A stretch of DNA of 64,000 nt, taken from contig NZ_RKLP01000007.1 in the NCBI RefSeq assembly GCF_004011865.1, forward strand, positions 291,891 to 355,890, given 5' to 3'. The DNA is from Prescottella agglutinans (lineage in GTDB: Bacteria > Actinomycetota > Actinomycetes > Mycobacteriales > Mycobacteriaceae). The position numbers and the translations under genes were made by a program. The notes beneath the pieces were generated by a model. The model searched no databases. It saw only the letters and a program-made list of their open reading frames with translations, and had not been told where the DNA came from. This document shows, piece after piece, positions 1 to 9,852 of the stretch. How positions within the stretch are numbered: position 1 is the first letter of the stretch; each line of letters starts with the position of its first letter.

Positions 1-393
1 GCCGAGACCATCCGCACCGAGGACGACGCGTCGACCAGGTCGGTCACCTCGAATCCGGTTGTGCGACATCTGTCCGACGCGGTGCGCTTCTACTTCGAGT
101 TCCACCGCGACCACGGGCAGGGATTCATCGCGCACATGCACGACCCGTTCGCGGCCGCGGTGGCACTCGACCCCGGGATCGCCCGGTACCGAAGTGCGAC
201 TGTCGATGTCGAGACGGAGGGGCGGATCACCCGCGGCCAGACCGTCGCGGACTGGTACGGGCTGTGGCAGAGATCACCGAACGCGTACGTCACCTGGGAA
301 ACCGATGCAGACGCGTTTCTCGAGGACCTGATTCGCCGGATCGCGGGCCTCGCGAAGACCGTTGCGGTGCCGCCGAAGCGAACCGAACGGTAG
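1..393 (+). CDS. Nucleoside hydrolase (inosine/uridine-preferring type), C-terminal part
   Basis: The frame is open from the first base of the window, so the start lies outside it; the stop is TAG at 391-393. The last 130 residues resemble the C-terminal end of the IunH family: a His-Asp-Pro motif (MHDPFAAAVALDP) followed by a strand pattern TVDVETEGRITRGQTVADW. In this family the His near the C-terminus contacts the base and the enzyme cleaves the N-glycosidic bond of nucleosides for purine or pyrimidine salvage. Substrate preference cannot be told from this fragment. The following TetR gene is separate and on the same strand. Confidence 0.72.
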   Translation, partial: AETIRTEDDASTRSVTSNPVVRHLSDAVRFYFEFHRDHGQGFIAHMHDPFAAAVALDPGIARYRSATVDVETEGRITRGQTVADWYGLWQRSPNAYVTWETDADAFLEDLIRRIAGLAKTVAVPPKRTER

Positions 394-495
394 CTCCACA
401 CTGGTACCGTTTTCGTCGATCTGGATGAACGTCCAGTCGGGCGTCCGGCTGTGTCAACCAGGTCGTTCAGTCGGGAAAACAAGGCGGTACAACAC

Positions 496-1173
496 GTGGC
501 ACGACAGGCGCGCGCCGTGGCAACACGGCAGCAGATCATCAGCGGAGCGGCTCGAATGTTCGAGCGGTCAGGGTTCGAAGGGGCGAGCCTCGGCGACATA
601 GTCGACGGGGCCGGCACCACGAAGGGCGCGCTCTACTTCCATTTCCGCTCGAAGGACGAGCTCGCGAGAGTCGTCATCGACGAGCACCACCGGATGTCGG
701 TCGACACCGTCCGGGCGATCTCGCGCACCGGCGCGAGCCCGCTTCGGCAGCTCGTGATGCTGTGCCACGAAATGGGACGACAGATCGTCCACGACCCGAT
801 CGCGCGCGCCGGCTCACGGCTCACGCTCGAGCTCAGCGGCGCCGACGGTCCGGACCGGCCGTACGTCGAGTGGATCGAGAGCAGTCGGCTGATCGTCGAA
901 TCCGGCGTCAGCACCGGCGAAATCGCCCCCACGGTAGAACCGGACGCCCTCGCACGCTTCCTGAGCGGTTCGTTCACCGGCGTCCAACTGGTGTCGCAGG
1001 TCCTCGCCCGGCGCGAGGACCTCGAACAGCGCATCGACGAGATGTGGTCACTGCTGCTGCCCAGCATCGCCACCACCGGGGATGCCGCCGAACTCGCCGA
1101 GATTCGCGCGTCCCGCTGGACGCCGCCGGCCGAACTCCAGGCGCCGATGGTGGATTCGTCCGTCGAGGCCTGA
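496..1173 (+). CDS. TetR/AcrR-family regulator, ScbR-like
   Basis: A 225-residue regulator with an N-terminal TetR helix-turn-helix (residues about 8-55; GTTKGALYFHFRSKDELA is the recognition-helix region) and a variable ligand-binding C-terminal half. The HTH wording resembles the gamma-butyrolactone-receptor (ScbR/ArpA) branch, but many actinobacterial TetR proteins share it. I chose GTG at 496 because an AAGGCGG stretch lies 8 bases upstream and the protein then begins just before the HTH. An in-frame GTG at 451 would add 15 residues without a clear ribosome site. No target operator was identified; the neighbours are a nucleoside hydrolase and a VOC protein. Confidence 0.75.
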   Translation: MARQARAVATRQQIISGAARMFERSGFEGASLGDIVDGAGTTKGALYFHFRSKDELARVVIDEHHRMSVDTVRAISRTGASPLRQLVMLCHEMGRQIVHDPIARAGSRLTLELSGADGPDRPYVEWIESSRLIVESGVSTGEIAPTVEPDALARFLSGSFTGVQLVSQVLARREDLEQRIDEMWSLLLPSIATTGDAAELAEIRASRWTPPAELQAPMVDSSVEA

Positions 1174-1248
1174 ACGAACGCATCGTGTCGGCGGGCTCCG
1201 CGCCCGTTCCGGCTGCGGGGCCCGCGGGCGTCGGGCACACTGCCGGAC

Positions 1249-1686
1249 ATGGACCAACGCATCCACTTCGTGACGCTCGCGACGCCGGATCTCGATGCGG
1301 CGAGAGCGTTCTACTGCGGCGGGCTCGGGTGGGAGCCGTTGCTGGACGTGCCCGGGGAGATCATCTTCTTCCAGACCGCGCCGGGCACGGTGCTCGGCCT
1401 GTTCGACGCCGAGAAGTTCGGTGAGGACATCGGTCGACCCGGCACCCACCTGGCCACCTCGGGAATCACGTTCTCCCACAACGTCGGCAGCGCGGAGGCC
1501 GTCGACGTGCTCGTCGCCCAGGCGGTTCGCGCGGGCGCGGCGGTGGTCAAGCACCCGCAGCGCGCCGCGTTCGGCGGCTATCACGGACACTTCGCGGACC
1601 CGAACGGGGTGATCTGGGAGGTCTGCCACAACCCCGGGTGGAGCGTCGATCCGTCCGGGCGGGTGCGCCTGACCACCGACATCTGA
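1249..1686 (+). CDS. VOC-superfamily (glyoxalase-fold) protein
   Basis: A 145-residue single-domain protein. The N-terminal VTLATPDLDAARAFYCGGLGW is the classic beta-alpha-beta start of the vicinal oxygen chelate fold, and the second module ends with GHFADPNGVIWEVCHNP, whose Glu is a usual metal ligand. Members act as dioxygenases, glyoxalases or resistance proteins, and the substrate cannot be assigned. It starts at ATG 1249, 75 bases after the TetR gene on the same strand, so the two may be co-regulated. A strong terminator follows. Confidence 0.78.
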   Translation: MDQRIHFVTLATPDLDAARAFYCGGLGWEPLLDVPGEIIFFQTAPGTVLGLFDAEKFGEDIGRPGTHLATSGITFSHNVGSAEAVDVLVAQAVRAGAAVVKHPQRAAFGGYHGHFADPNGVIWEVCHNPGWSVDPSGRVRLTTDI

Positions 1687-1700
1687 CCCTGCGTGGAGAC

Positions 1701-1743
1701 GACGCGGGCCCCGCACCACCGGGAGTGGTGCGGGGCCCGCGTC
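1701..1743. terminator. Bidirectional intrinsic terminator
   Basis: A perfect 18-bp inverted repeat (arms 1701-1718 and 1726-1743, loop of 7) rich in G+C lies between the convergent VOC gene and meaB. There is no marked U-run, as is common in actinobacteria. It fits transcription end for both genes. Confidence 0.8.
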
Positions 1744-1764
1744 CGAGAAGTGTTGCGGTGAACG

Positions 1765-2766
1765 CTATTCGAGGCCGTCGAACGCGTCGAGGATCCGGTG
1801 TGCGGCGAGGGCCGCGGTCAGCGAGCCCTCACGGACCTGCTCCTCGACCTCGCCGCGGATCTTCTTCACCCGCTCGTTCGAGTCGAGCCGGCGCAGCAAC
1901 TGGTCGTGGACCATCGACCACGTCCAGTCCACCTGCTGCTGATGCCGCTTGCGTTCGAGTTCACCGGCGTCGCCCAGGACCTGGCGGTGCCGGAGCACCT
2001 CGTTCCAGAACGTGTCGATGCCGGTGTTCTCGAGCGCGCTCATCGTCAGCACCGGCGGCTTCCACAGCGCGTCGTGCGGGTAGATCAGCCGCAGCGCACC
2101 CGCCAGTTCGCGGGCCGCGACCCGCGCCTCGGTCGCGTGCTTGCCGTCGGCCTTGTTGACGCTGACGATGTCGGCGAGTTCGAGGACACCCTTCTTGATG
2201 CCCTGCAACTGGTCACCGGTGCGGGCCAGGGTGAGGAAGGTGAACGTGTCGACCATGTTGGCGACCGTCACCTCCGACTGCCCGACACCGACCGTCTCGA
2301 CGAGGATCACGTCGTAGCCGGCGGCCTCGAGCAGCACCATCGTCTCGCGGGTGGCCTTCGCGACACCGCCGAGCGTGCCCGAGGTCGGCGACGGCCGGAT
2401 GAACGCGTCGGGTTCCACCGACAGGTTCTGCATCCGGGTCTTGTCGCCGAGGATCGACCCGCCGGTGCGGGTCGAGGACGGGTCGACCGCGAGGACCGCG
2501 ACCTTGTGCCCCAACGAGATCAGGTGCATCCCGAGGGCTTCGATGGTCGTGGACTTGCCGACACCCGGAACACCCGTGATCCCCACCCGGATCGCGTTCC
2601 CGGCGTGCGGGAGCAGGCGCAGCAGCAACTGCTGCGCCTGCTCCCGGTGATCGGCCCGGGTGGACTCGACGAGGGTGATGGCCTTGGACACATCACTTCG
2701 CCGGCCCTCGAGGACCGCGTCACCGAGCGCAGCCAGATCGAGCGGCGGACGGCTAGTCGGCGGCAA
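1765..2766 (-). CDS. meaB: Methylmalonyl-CoA mutase-associated GTPase MeaB
   Basis: A G3E-family P-loop GTPase that loads adenosylcobalamin into methylmalonyl-CoA mutase and protects the enzyme from inactivation. The Walker A motif GVPGVGKST, the DPSSTRTGG stretch, the [11 protein letters not shown] region and the base motif SVNKADG are all visible. The frame stays open far upstream inside mutB, but homology to MeaB begins around [20 protein letters not shown] therefore placed the start at TTG 2766 (333 residues), which overlaps the end of mutB by 14 bases. There is no ATG or GTG near that point. It is the last gene of mutA-mutB-meaB. Confidence 0.9.
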   Translation of the reverse strand: MPPTSRPPLDLAALGDAVLEGRRSDVSKAITLVESTRADHREQAQQLLLRLLPHAGNAIRVGITGVPGVGKSTTIEALGMHLISLGHKVAVLAVDPSSTRTGGSILGDKTRMQNLSVEPDAFIRPSPTSGTLGGVAKATRETMVLLEAAGYDVILVETVGVGQSEVTVANMVDTFTFLTLARTGDQLQGIKKGVLELADIVSVNKADGKHATEARVAARELAGALRLIYPHDALWKPPVLTMSALENTGIDTFWNEVLRHRQVLGDAGELERKRHQQQVDWTWSMVHDQLLRRLDSNERVKKIRGEVEEQVREGSLTAALAAHRILDAFDGLE

Positions 2767-5032
2767 TCGGATCGTGTCCCAACTGCTCCGACAGCTTCTG
2801 CAGCAGACCGATCGCGGCGTCCGCGAGGACCGTGCCGGGCGGGAAGATCGCCGCGGCGCCGGCCTGGTACAGCTCGTCGAAGTCGCCCGGAGGAATGACA
2901 CCACCGACCACGACCATGATGTCGGGGCGACCCACCGCGGCGAGGGCCTCCCGCAGCGCCGGCACCAGGGTGAGGTGACCGGCGGCGAGGGAGGACACAC
3001 CGACGATGTGCACGTCGGCGTCGGCCGCCTGCTGGGCGACCTCCTCGGGGGTCTGGAACAGCGGTCCCACGTCGACGTCGAAGCCGAGGTCCGCGAAGCC
3101 GGTGGAGATCACCTTCTGGCCTCGGTCGTGACCGTCCTGGCCCATCTTCGCGACGAGGATGCGGGGACGACGTCCCTCCTCCTCGGCGAACTTCTCGACG
3201 AGTGCGATTGCGTTCGAGATGTTGCTCACCTTTCCGGCCTCGTCCCGGTACACACCGCTGATGGTCCGGATCTCGGCCTGGTGGCGCCCGTACACCTTCT
3301 CGAGCGCGTCGGAGATCTCGCCGCCGGTCGCCTTGGCGCGGGCGGCGTCGATGGCGAGTGCCAGCAGGTTGTTCTCCATGCCGCCCGCGGTCGATGCCGC
3401 CGCGCGGGTGAGCTCGGCCAGGGCCGCCTGGGTGGCGGCCTCGTCGCGCTCGGCGCGCAGCTGCTGCAGCTTGGCGATCTGCTCGGCACGCACCTTGGTG
3501 TTGTCGACCTTGAGGACCTCGATGCTGTCCGGCTCGTCCGGCACGTACTTGTTGACGCCGATCAGCGGCTGCCGGCCGGAGTCGATGCGGGCCTGGGTGC
3601 GGGCCGCGGCCTCCTCGATGCGCAGCTTCGGGATGCCCTCACCGATGGCCTGCGCCATGCCGCCGGCCTCCTCGACCTCGGCGATGTGGGCGCGGGCCCG
3701 GTTCGCGAGCTCGTTGGTGAGCCACTCGACGTAGTGCGAGCCACCCCACGGGTCGATCGGACGGACGGTGTTCGACTCCTGCTGGATCAGCAGCTGCGTG
3801 TTGCGCGCGATGCGGGCCGAGAAGTCGGTCGGCAGCGCGATCGCCTCGTCGAGCGCGTTCGTGTGCAGCGACTGGGTGTGGCCCTGCGTCGCCGCCATCG
3901 CCTCGACGCAGGTGCGGCCGACGTTGTTGAACACGTCCTGCGCGGTGAGCGACCAGCCGGAGGTCTGCGAGTGAGTACGCAGCGAGAGCGACTTGGCGTT
4001 CTTCGGGGCGAACTTCTCGACCAGCTCGGCCCACAGCAGACGCCCGGCGCGGAGCTTGGCGACCTCCATGAAGAAGTTCATGCCGATCGCCCAGAAGAAC
4101 GACAGGCGCGGCGCGAACTTGTCGATGTCCATGCCCGCGTCGAGACCGGCGCGGATGTACTCGATGCCGTCGGCGAGCGTGTAGGCCAGCTCCAGGTCGG
4201 CGGTCGCACCGGCCTCCTGGATGTGGTAGCCCGAGATGGAGATCGAGTTGAACTTCGGCATCTTCGCCGACGTGTACGCGAAGATGTCGGAGATGATCCG
4301 CATCGACGGCTTCGGCGGGTAGATGTAGGTGTTGCGGACCATGAACTCCTTCAGAATGTCGTTCTGAATGGTTCCGGCCAGCTGCTCGGGGGCGACACCC
4401 TGCTCCTCGGCCGCCACGACGTACAGCGCCAGGATCGGCAGCACCGCGCCGTTCATGGTCATCGACACCGACACCTGCGACAGGTCGATGCCGTCGAACA
4501 GCTGACGCATGTCGAGGATCGAGTCGATCGCGACACCGGCCATGCCGACGTCACCCTGCACGCGCGGGTGGTCGGAGTCGTAGCCGCGGTGCGTCGCGAG
4601 GTCGAACGCCACCGACAGGCCCTTCTGACCGGACGCGAGGTTGCGGCGGTAGAACGCGTTGGACTCGGCGGCGGTGGAGAAGCCCGCGTACTGGCGGATG
4701 GTCCACGGCTGGTTGACGTACATCGTCGGGTACGGCCCGCGCAGGAACGGCGCGGCACCCGGGAAGCTGTCGAGCGGGAAGCCCGACGCCTCGGCGGCGT
4801 CCCGGTCGGCCTTGGTGTAGACCGGCTTGACGTCGATGCCCTCGGGCGTCGACCACACCACCTGCTCGGCGGTGTAGTTGTTCGCGGTCGCGAGGTTCTC
4901 GACCAGCGCTTCGGTCTCCTCCGCGGTGGGAGCAGCAGGCTGCGGGAACTCCGGGTCCGTCAATGCGACGTCGGCAAAGCTGCCGATGAGGTGCTTGACC
5001 TCGTTCGTTGTCACTTCGATGCTCCCAGTCAC
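2753..5032 (-). CDS. mutB: Methylmalonyl-CoA mutase large (alpha) subunit
   Basis: A 759-residue catalytic subunit that interconverts (R)-methylmalonyl-CoA and succinyl-CoA, feeding propionyl-CoA carbon (odd-chain fat, cholesterol, branched amino acids) into the TCA cycle. The N-terminal TIM barrel holds the [20 protein letters not shown] substrate-tunnel region. The C-terminal cobalamin domain has the DxHxxG ligand motif at D633-G634-H635-D636-R637-G638. The start is GTG 5032, chosen because it forms a GTGA overlap with the mutA stop. Length is normal for the family. It pairs with MutA as a heterodimer. Confidence 0.96.
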   Translation of the reverse strand: MTGSIEVTTNEVKHLIGSFADVALTDPEFPQPAAPTAEETEALVENLATANNYTAEQVVWSTPEGIDVKPVYTKADRDAAEASGFPLDSFPGAAPFLRGPYPTMYVNQPWTIRQYAGFSTAAESNAFYRRNLASGQKGLSVAFDLATHRGYDSDHPRVQGDVGMAGVAIDSILDMRQLFDGIDLSQVSVSMTMNGAVLPILALYVVAAEEQGVAPEQLAGTIQNDILKEFMVRNTYIYPPKPSMRIISDIFAYTSAKMPKFNSISISGYHIQEAGATADLELAYTLADGIEYIRAGLDAGMDIDKFAPRLSFFWAIGMNFFMEVAKLRAGRLLWAELVEKFAPKNAKSLSLRTHSQTSGWSLTAQDVFNNVGRTCVEAMAATQGHTQSLHTNALDEAIALPTDFSARIARNTQLLIQQESNTVRPIDPWGGSHYVEWLTNELANRARAHIAEVEEAGGMAQAIGEGIPKLRIEEAAARTQARIDSGRQPLIGVNKYVPDEPDSIEVLKVDNTKVRAEQIAKLQQLRAERDEAATQAALAELTRAAASTAGGMENNLLALAIDAARAKATGGEISDALEKVYGRHQAEIRTISGVYRDEAGKVSNISNAIALVEKFAEEEGRRPRILVAKMGQDGHDRGQKVISTGFADLGFDVDVGPLFQTPEEVAQQAADADVHIVGVSSLAAGHLTLVPALREALAAVGRPDIMVVVGGVIPPGDFDELYQAGAAAIFPPGTVLADAAIGLLQKLSEQLGHDPIAAD

Positions 5033-6924
5033 TTGTTGTCACCGTCGATTGCGTCGAGCAGTGCGGTCAGGGCCGCGACTGCGTCGATGCGGGCGGTAAG
5101 GAATCCGTCGGGACGCTCGGCACCCTCGACCTCGGCGAAGATCTTCTCCGGTCCGGCCAGCAGCACCTGCTCGATGCCTGCCTCGCGGAGCGCGGCGACG
5201 GCCGCCGCGCCCTGCTCGCCGTAACGCTTGTCGGTGCCGCACAGCACCGCGATCTTCGCGCCCGACTCCTTGACGGCCGGGGCGATGCTGCCGTCCGTCG
5301 GATCCAGCGGACCCGGGTTGACGGCCTCGATGCCACCGGAGGCGAGGAGGTTGGTCGCGAACGTCGAACGCACGTTGTGCTCGGCGACGGGGCCGAGCGG
5401 GGCCAGGAACACCTGGGGCCGAGCACCGTTCGCGGCGAGGAACGCATCCGAGCGGTCCCGCAGCGCCTCGAACGCGGCCGCGTAGCGGGCGACGGTCGCG
5501 CCGGCCTCGGCGGCACCCGCGGGCAGCGGATCCTCACCGAGGTTCGGGAACTCGTTGACGCCCGTGACCGCGGTCCGGCGGTGCGCGATGTCGGAGTCGC
5601 GGGCGGCCTTCGTCGCGGCGACACGGTCGGCGATGATCCCGGCCGCGAGCGCGGCCCGGTAACCACCGGCGGCCTCGATCTGCTGGAAGAACTCCCACGC
5701 CTTCTCCGCGACCTGCTGCGTCAGCTGCTCGACGTACCACGAGCCGGCGCCCGGATCGAGGACGCGGCCGAGGTGCGACTCCTCGAGCAGCAGCAGCTGG
5801 GTGTTGCGGGCGATGCGCTCGGAGAACGACTTCGAGACACCGGCGGCGCCCGCGGGCAGCGCGACGTCGAACGGCAGGACCGTCACCGAATCGGCGCCGC
5901 CGACACCGGCACCGAACGCGGCGAGCGTGGTGCGGAGCATGTTCACCCAGGGGTCGCGCTGCGCCATCATCGCGGCCGACGTGACCGCGTGCTGGACCGC
6001 GCCACCGAACTCGGAGGCACCGCACACCTGCGCGACCCGTGCCCACACCTGGCGGCCGGCACGGAACTTCGCGATGGTCTGGAACTGGTCGTCGGTCGCG
6101 GCGAGGCGGAACTCGAGCTGGCCCAGGGCCGCCGAGATCGTCAGGCCCTGCTCGGCGAGCGCGCGCAGGTACTCGACGCCGGCCGCGACGGCCGCACCGA
6201 GCTCCTCGGCGTCGCCGGCGCCCGCGTTGTGGAAGGCGGTGCCGTCCACCGTGATCGCCCGCACCGTCTCGGCGCGAGCGGCGGCGGCGTCGGCGAGCGC
6301 GACCGCGTCGGCCAGCTCGACACCGGCGGCACCGGAGAACGCGTCGGTCAGCGGCGAGGCGCCCAGCCCGATCCGGACCTGGGCACGGTCGGCGACGCCG
6401 TCACCTGCAGCGGCACGCTGGTCGACGAGCGCGTAGAGCTGCTGCGTCGCGGCGACGGTGTCCGCACCCGCGTCCAGGGTCAGCGGCGCCAGGTCGAGAA
6501 GCACACCCGTGAGCGCAAGGTCCAGAGCGGCGACGGGCAGGTTCGTGCCGCCGACGGACAGCGACACCGCGCTCACGCCGTTCTCGAGCCCATCGAGGAT
6601 CGTGCGGTTGACGTCGGCACCGTTCTGCGCGCCCTGACCGAACCGCGCGGCGACCAGCCAGCCGGAGTTGACGTCACGGCTGCCGTCGGCGCCGCGGACG
6701 AACGGGAACTGTCCGGGCAGCGGGGCCTCGGGGAGCTCGTCGCGTCCGCTGTACAACGGCGAGACGGTCACACCGTCGTAGGTGGTGGTCTCGAGAAGCT
6801 TCTGCGGTTCCGGGCCCAGCTCGGCGGCGTCCACTCGACGCGACTTGGCGAGCACGCCGGCGACGGCCTGCTGCCATTCCGAGTAGGCGCGCGCGGCGTC
6901 CTCGGCTTCTGAAGCTGGTGACAC
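5029..6924 (-). CDS. mutA: Methylmalonyl-CoA mutase small (beta) subunit
   Basis: A 631-residue homologue of MutB that forms the non-catalytic half of the heterodimer. It keeps the barrel and the C-terminal flavodoxin-like fold but lacks the DxHxxG cobalamin motif: the matching region reads [16 protein letters not shown]. The open frame runs on to 7293, but homology starts at [24 protein letters not shown] 6924 has GGGAG about 9 bases upstream, so I took it as the start. It is the first gene of the mut operon, divergent from a thioesterase gene. The protein is Ala-rich, as is common for this subunit in actinobacteria. Confidence 0.93.
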   Translation of the reverse strand: MSPASEAEDAARAYSEWQQAVAGVLAKSRRVDAAELGPEPQKLLETTTYDGVTVSPLYSGRDELPEAPLPGQFPFVRGADGSRDVNSGWLVAARFGQGAQNGADVNRTILDGLENGVSAVSLSVGGTNLPVAALDLALTGVLLDLAPLTLDAGADTVAATQQLYALVDQRAAAGDGVADRAQVRIGLGASPLTDAFSGAAGVELADAVALADAAAARAETVRAITVDGTAFHNAGAGDAEELGAAVAAGVEYLRALAEQGLTISAALGQLEFRLAATDDQFQTIAKFRAGRQVWARVAQVCGASEFGGAVQHAVTSAAMMAQRDPWVNMLRTTLAAFGAGVGGADSVTVLPFDVALPAGAAGVSKSFSERIARNTQLLLLEESHLGRVLDPGAGSWYVEQLTQQVAEKAWEFFQQIEAAGGYRAALAAGIIADRVAATKAARDSDIAHRRTAVTGVNEFPNLGEDPLPAGAAEAGATVARYAAAFEALRDRSDAFLAANGARPQVFLAPLGPVAEHNVRSTFATNLLASGGIEAVNPGPLDPTDGSIAPAVKESGAKIAVLCGTDKRYGEQGAAAVAALREAGIEQVLLAGPEKIFAEVEGAERPDGFLTARIDAVAALTALLDAIDGDNK

Positions 6925-6976
6925 GGGGCGACTCCCTCTCACTCTCGTGTGCGATCGCTCATGGCGAACGGTCTTC

Positions 6977-7023
6977 CAATCGGACAGAACAATCGGACAA
7001 ACAAATGGGACGATTACCGTCCC
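6977..7023. promoter_or_regulatory. Repeat cluster between mutA and the thioesterase gene
   Basis: The 171-base divergent intergenic region carries two direct copies of CAATCGGACA (6977-6986, 6990-6999), a weaker third copy CAAATGGGAC (7002-7011), and an inverted repeat GGGACG-N5-CGTCCC (7007-7023). The 12-13 base spacing suggests repeated protein contacts near one helical turn. This is a candidate operator for propionate/mut regulation; the regulator is unknown. Confidence 0.45.
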
Positions 7024-7095
7024 CTGACTTGTGATGCTAACCGCACCGGTCCGGTCGCCGACGTGAGGCCACCCACGGTTCGTTAGCCTCGAATC

Positions 7096-7932
7096 ATGAC
7101 CGTTGCGAACGTCCTGGAAGAAGGTGTCTCGATCACCCCGCAACGACTGTTCCGAATGCGTCCACCGCAGCGTCTCGACGGTTTCAACCGCATCGCCATG
7201 GAGATCGACGGACTCGACTCCCGGGACGTCTCCCCCACCGCCACGCTGGGCATTCTCGTCGACGACATCCTCGGATTCACGCTCTGGGACCACCGCGGCG
7301 AGCGCACCGGCCTCGTCACCGCGGACCTGTCAGTGGACTTTCTCACACCGACCGGTTGGGTCGGCCCGGAACTCCACGCCGACGGCCGTGTGGTCACCGT
7401 CACAGAGGACGGCGGCGTCAGCGCCACCGAGATCCGCGACGCGGACGGCACCCTGATCGCGACCGGGACCGCGTGGGGCAACTTCGTCGACGGCGGCGCC
7501 GACAGCAGCACCGGCGTCGTGCGCCCGATCGCGACTGCGGGGTCGATCCCCGCCGCGTCGGCCTCACCCCTCGTCCGGATCGGCGGGCGCTTCGACGACA
7601 CCGACGGCGCCCGCCTCGTCGTGCCCCCGAACCCGGCCCTGGCCAACAAACTCGGCGTGATGCACGGCGGCATCCAGGCCAGCGCGATCGACCTGGTCGG
7701 CAACGCGGCCGTCAGCACACCCGACGCACCGATGCACACCGCGTCGATGCGCATCAACTTCTTCCGACCCGCACCCGTCGACGCCGACGTCGTGTTCACC
7801 GCCGAGGTGATCAGGTCGGGTCGCTCGGTCGCCGTCGCCCGCGTGACGAGCACCGGCGGCGACGGCCGGGTGTGCGCGGTCGCCACCGTCACGTGCCGCC
7901 GGCCGAGCAGGCCCGCCGCGCCGACCCACTGA
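7096..7932 (+). CDS. PaaI-type acyl-CoA thioesterase, two hot-dog domains
   Basis: A 278-residue protein with two hot-dog folds in tandem. The second carries the recognisable PNPALANKLGVMHGGIQASAIDLVGNAAV helix region (MHGG is the usual hot-dog active-site turn). The first half has VSPTATLGILVDDILGFTLWD in the same structural position but lacks an HGG motif, so only one domain may be catalytic. Such proteins hydrolyse acyl- or aryl-CoA esters. Placement opposite mutA suggests, without proof, a role in CoA ester turnover. The start is ATG 7096. Confidence 0.78.
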   Translation: MTVANVLEEGVSITPQRLFRMRPPQRLDGFNRIAMEIDGLDSRDVSPTATLGILVDDILGFTLWDHRGERTGLVTADLSVDFLTPTGWVGPELHADGRVVTVTEDGGVSATEIRDADGTLIATGTAWGNFVDGGADSSTGVVRPIATAGSIPAASASPLVRIGGRFDDTDGARLVVPPNPALANKLGVMHGGIQASAIDLVGNAAVSTPDAPMHTASMRINFFRPAPVDADVVFTAEVIRSGRSVAVARVTSTGGDGRVCAVATVTCRRPSRPAAPTH

Positions 7933-8002
7933 GGCACCCCGGCACTGACGCACCGCGTTCGTTCGCCGATCGCGCCGGGCCGCGGGGGTACCCTGATCGA
8001 TC

Positions 8003-8668
8003 GTGATTGCGCGACTGAGGGATCCCCGGGTTCTCGGCGCCCTCGTCGGGTTGGCGGTGCTGTTCGTCGTGGCCGCGTTGGTGCCGCTCCCGTCGATCGA
8101 CCAGATCCGGGCGTGGGCCGACGCCGTCGGCCCGATGTTCGTGGTCGTGTTCTTCCTCGTGCACGTCGTGGTGACGATGGCACCGGTTCCCCGCACCATC
8201 TTCACCGTCAGCGCGGGCGTGCTGTTCGGGGCCGTCACGGGCATCACGGTGGCGATCGCGGCCACGACCGTCAGCGCGGTGCTCGCACTGCTGGCGGTGC
8301 GCGCGATCGGCCGTGACGCGGTGGCCGCCCACCTGACGCACCCGGCGGTGAAGGCCGTGGACGAGCGCCTGGCGCGGCGCGGGTGGCTCGCGGTCGGATC
8401 CCTCCGGTTGATCGCCGCGGTCCCGTTCTCGGTGGTCAACTACTGCTGCGGCGTGTCCTCGATCCGGGTGCTCCCGTTCACCGTCGCGACCGTCGTCGGA
8501 GCCCTGCCGGGCACGGTCGGCGTGGTGCTGCTCGCGGACGCTCTCACCGGCGAGACCGATCCGGCACTGCTGGCCGTGTCCGGGGTCTGCATCGCCGTCG
8601 GCGTCCTCGGCCTGTTCGTCGATGCCCGGACACCGGTCCAGAAGGCCGCAGTCAAGGATCAGGCCTGA
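8003..8668 (+). CDS. VTT/TVP38-family (DedA-like) membrane protein
   Basis: A 221-residue integral membrane protein with about five or six hydrophobic segments. The central block APVPRTIFTVSAGVLFGAVTG and the later RLIAAVPFSVVNYCCGVSSI are the paired re-entrant motifs of the VTT (SNARE-associated Golgi / TVP38) family, which in bacteria includes DedA lipid-carrier transporters. The start is GTG 8003. In M. tuberculosis a TVP38-like gene (Rv1491c) also sits next to mutA, so position supports orthology. Substrate is not known. Confidence 0.85.
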   Translation: MIARLRDPRVLGALVGLAVLFVVAALVPLPSIDQIRAWADAVGPMFVVVFFLVHVVVTMAPVPRTIFTVSAGVLFGAVTGITVAIAATTVSAVLALLAVRAIGRDAVAAHLTHPAVKAVDERLARRGWLAVGSLRLIAAVPFSVVNYCCGVSSIRVLPFTVATVVGALPGTVGVVLLADALTGETDPALLAVSGVCIAVGVLGLFVDARTPVQKAAVKDQA

Positions 8669-8690
8669 ACTCCAAAAAGTAAAGCTTTGA

Positions 8691-8722
8691 GGCTTGATAT
8701 ACACGAATCAAGCCATTAGCCT
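8691..8722 (+). promoter_or_regulatory. Promoter with overlapping palindromic operator for the SatD-like gene
   Basis: A perfect 8-bp inverted repeat GGCTTGAT (8691-8698) / ATCAAGCC (8707-8714) overlaps a plausible sigma-A promoter: TTGATA at 8694-8699, 17-base spacer, TAGCCT at 8717-8722. The predicted transcription start falls on the A of the ATG at 8729, which would give a leaderless mRNA. A protein bound here would block RNA polymerase. The HTH in the first gene product makes autoregulation likely but untested. Confidence 0.6.
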
Positions 8723-8728
8723 TGCCCC

Positions 8729-9310
8729 ATGTACGTCCTGACCGTGGATCAACGCGGCAGCCGACGCGACATCGACCGCGTCGCACCGCTCCTGACCGAC
8801 CTCGCCGAGCGCCCGCTGCTGCGCCCGTTCGAACGCACCGCTGGCGACGAGGTCCAGGCGGTGGCCGACGACCCGGCGACGGTCGTCGATCTCGTCCTCG
8901 ACCTCGTCCGCCGCGGGCACTGGAGCATCGGGGTCGGCGTCGGCGTCGTCGAGGAACCGCTGCCCGCCCAGACCCGCGCGGGCCGGGGTCCTGCCTTCGA
9001 GGCCGCCCGGGTGGCCGTCGAACGGGCCAAGAAGGCGCCGGCCGCGGTGACCGTCGAAGCCGAGGACCCCGATGCCGCGCAGGACGCCGACACGGCCCTG
9101 TCGCTGGTCGCACTGCTGGTGGCGCGGCGATCGCCGCAGGGACAGGCCGCGGTGGACCTGATGCAACGCGGACTCACCCAGGCCGAGGCCGCCGCCGAAC
9201 TCGGCATCAGTAAGCAGGCCGTGTCCCAACGACTTTCCGCGGCGGGATGGCAGGCCGAAGTGGCCGGCCGGCGCCTGGCCACACGACTACTCGGGAGGGC
9301 CGATCGTTGA
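8729..9310 (+). CDS. SatD-like protein with C-terminal HTH
   Basis: A 193-residue protein. The N-terminal 110 residues (YVLTVDQRGSRRDIDRV, later FERTAGDEVQAVADDP and SIGVGVGVVEEP) resemble the SatD family, and the C-terminus holds a clear sigma-70-region-4-like HTH (LTQAEAAAELGISKQAVSQRL, about residues 147-170). It may therefore be a regulator sensing an unknown signal. The next gene overlaps it by four bases (TTGA), and that gene resembles DUF3307, a family I recall as a frequent partner of SatD. The transcript is probably leaderless (see promoter). SatD assignment is by pattern only. Confidence 0.65.
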   Translation: MYVLTVDQRGSRRDIDRVAPLLTDLAERPLLRPFERTAGDEVQAVADDPATVVDLVLDLVRRGHWSIGVGVGVVEEPLPAQTRAGRGPAFEAARVAVERAKKAPAAVTVEAEDPDAAQDADTALSLVALLVARRSPQGQAAVDLMQRGLTQAEAAAELGISKQAVSQRLSAAGWQAEVAGRRLATRLLGRADR

Positions 9311-9837
9311 CCGCACTCAGCCTCACGCTTGTCGGGATCGCGGCGCTGATCGGCGTCGTCGCCGGCCGATTGGGGGCGGCCTCCCGGCCCGCTGGTGTCG
9401 TCGCTCAGCTAGCACCGCTTGCCGCCGTCCTCGCCTTGGCCGGCGCGGCACTCGCGGCGACCGCCGCGCCGCCGGTCCACGGGTTCGCCCTCGCCGCCAC
9501 GTACGTCCTGACGGTGGCCGCGGCGGCGACCGGCGGCGCCCCGATGGTGCTGGCCGCCTTCCGGTTCGCGCGACGGCAACCCGACGCCGGGCCGGAACCG
9601 GACGACGGCCCGCTGCGCGGTGGCCGCGTGATCGGACTGCTCGAGCGCACGGCCGTCGCGGTCTCGATCCTCGCGGGCTGGCCGGAGGGCATCGCCATCG
9701 TCCTCGCCGTCAAGGGCCTCGCGCGCTATCCCGAACTGCGTGAGCCGCACGCGTCGGAGCAGTTCATCATCGGCACCTTCACCAGCGTGCTGTGGGCGAT
9801 CGCGGTCGCCGGTGTCGGCCGGGCGCTGGTCACCTGA
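9307..9837 (+). CDS. DUF3307-like integral membrane protein
   Basis: A 176-residue, very hydrophobic protein with about five membrane segments. Its C-terminal part IGLLERTAVAVSILAGWPEGIAIVLAVKGLARYPELREPHASEQFIIGTFTSVLWA resembles the C-terminal membrane half of DUF3307 proteins. The start is TTG 9307, chosen because it overlaps the stop of the SatD-like gene (TTGA), which implies translational coupling; the open frame upstream is just an extension. Function unknown. The strong two-gene coupling suggests the soluble HTH protein and this membrane protein act together. Confidence 0.7.
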   Translation: MTALSLTLVGIAALIGVVAGRLGAASRPAGVVAQLAPLAAVLALAGAALAATAAPPVHGFALAATYVLTVAAAATGGAPMVLAAFRFARRQPDAGPEPDDGPLRGGRVIGLLERTAVAVSILAGWPEGIAIVLAVKGLARYPELREPHASEQFIIGTFTSVLWAIAVAGVGRALVT

Positions 9838-9852
9838 TCGCCGCCCCGCCGG

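Noticed and set aside
2660..5224. Very long open frame antisense to mutB and meaB
   Set aside because: The sense frames encode clear MutB and MeaB; the antisense product is Arg/Leu/Asp-rich with no domain, as expected from high G+C third positions.
7000..7293. N-terminal extension of MutA up to 7293
   Set aside because: It would run across the divergent promoter region and overlap the thioesterase gene; conserved MutA sequence begins at 6924.
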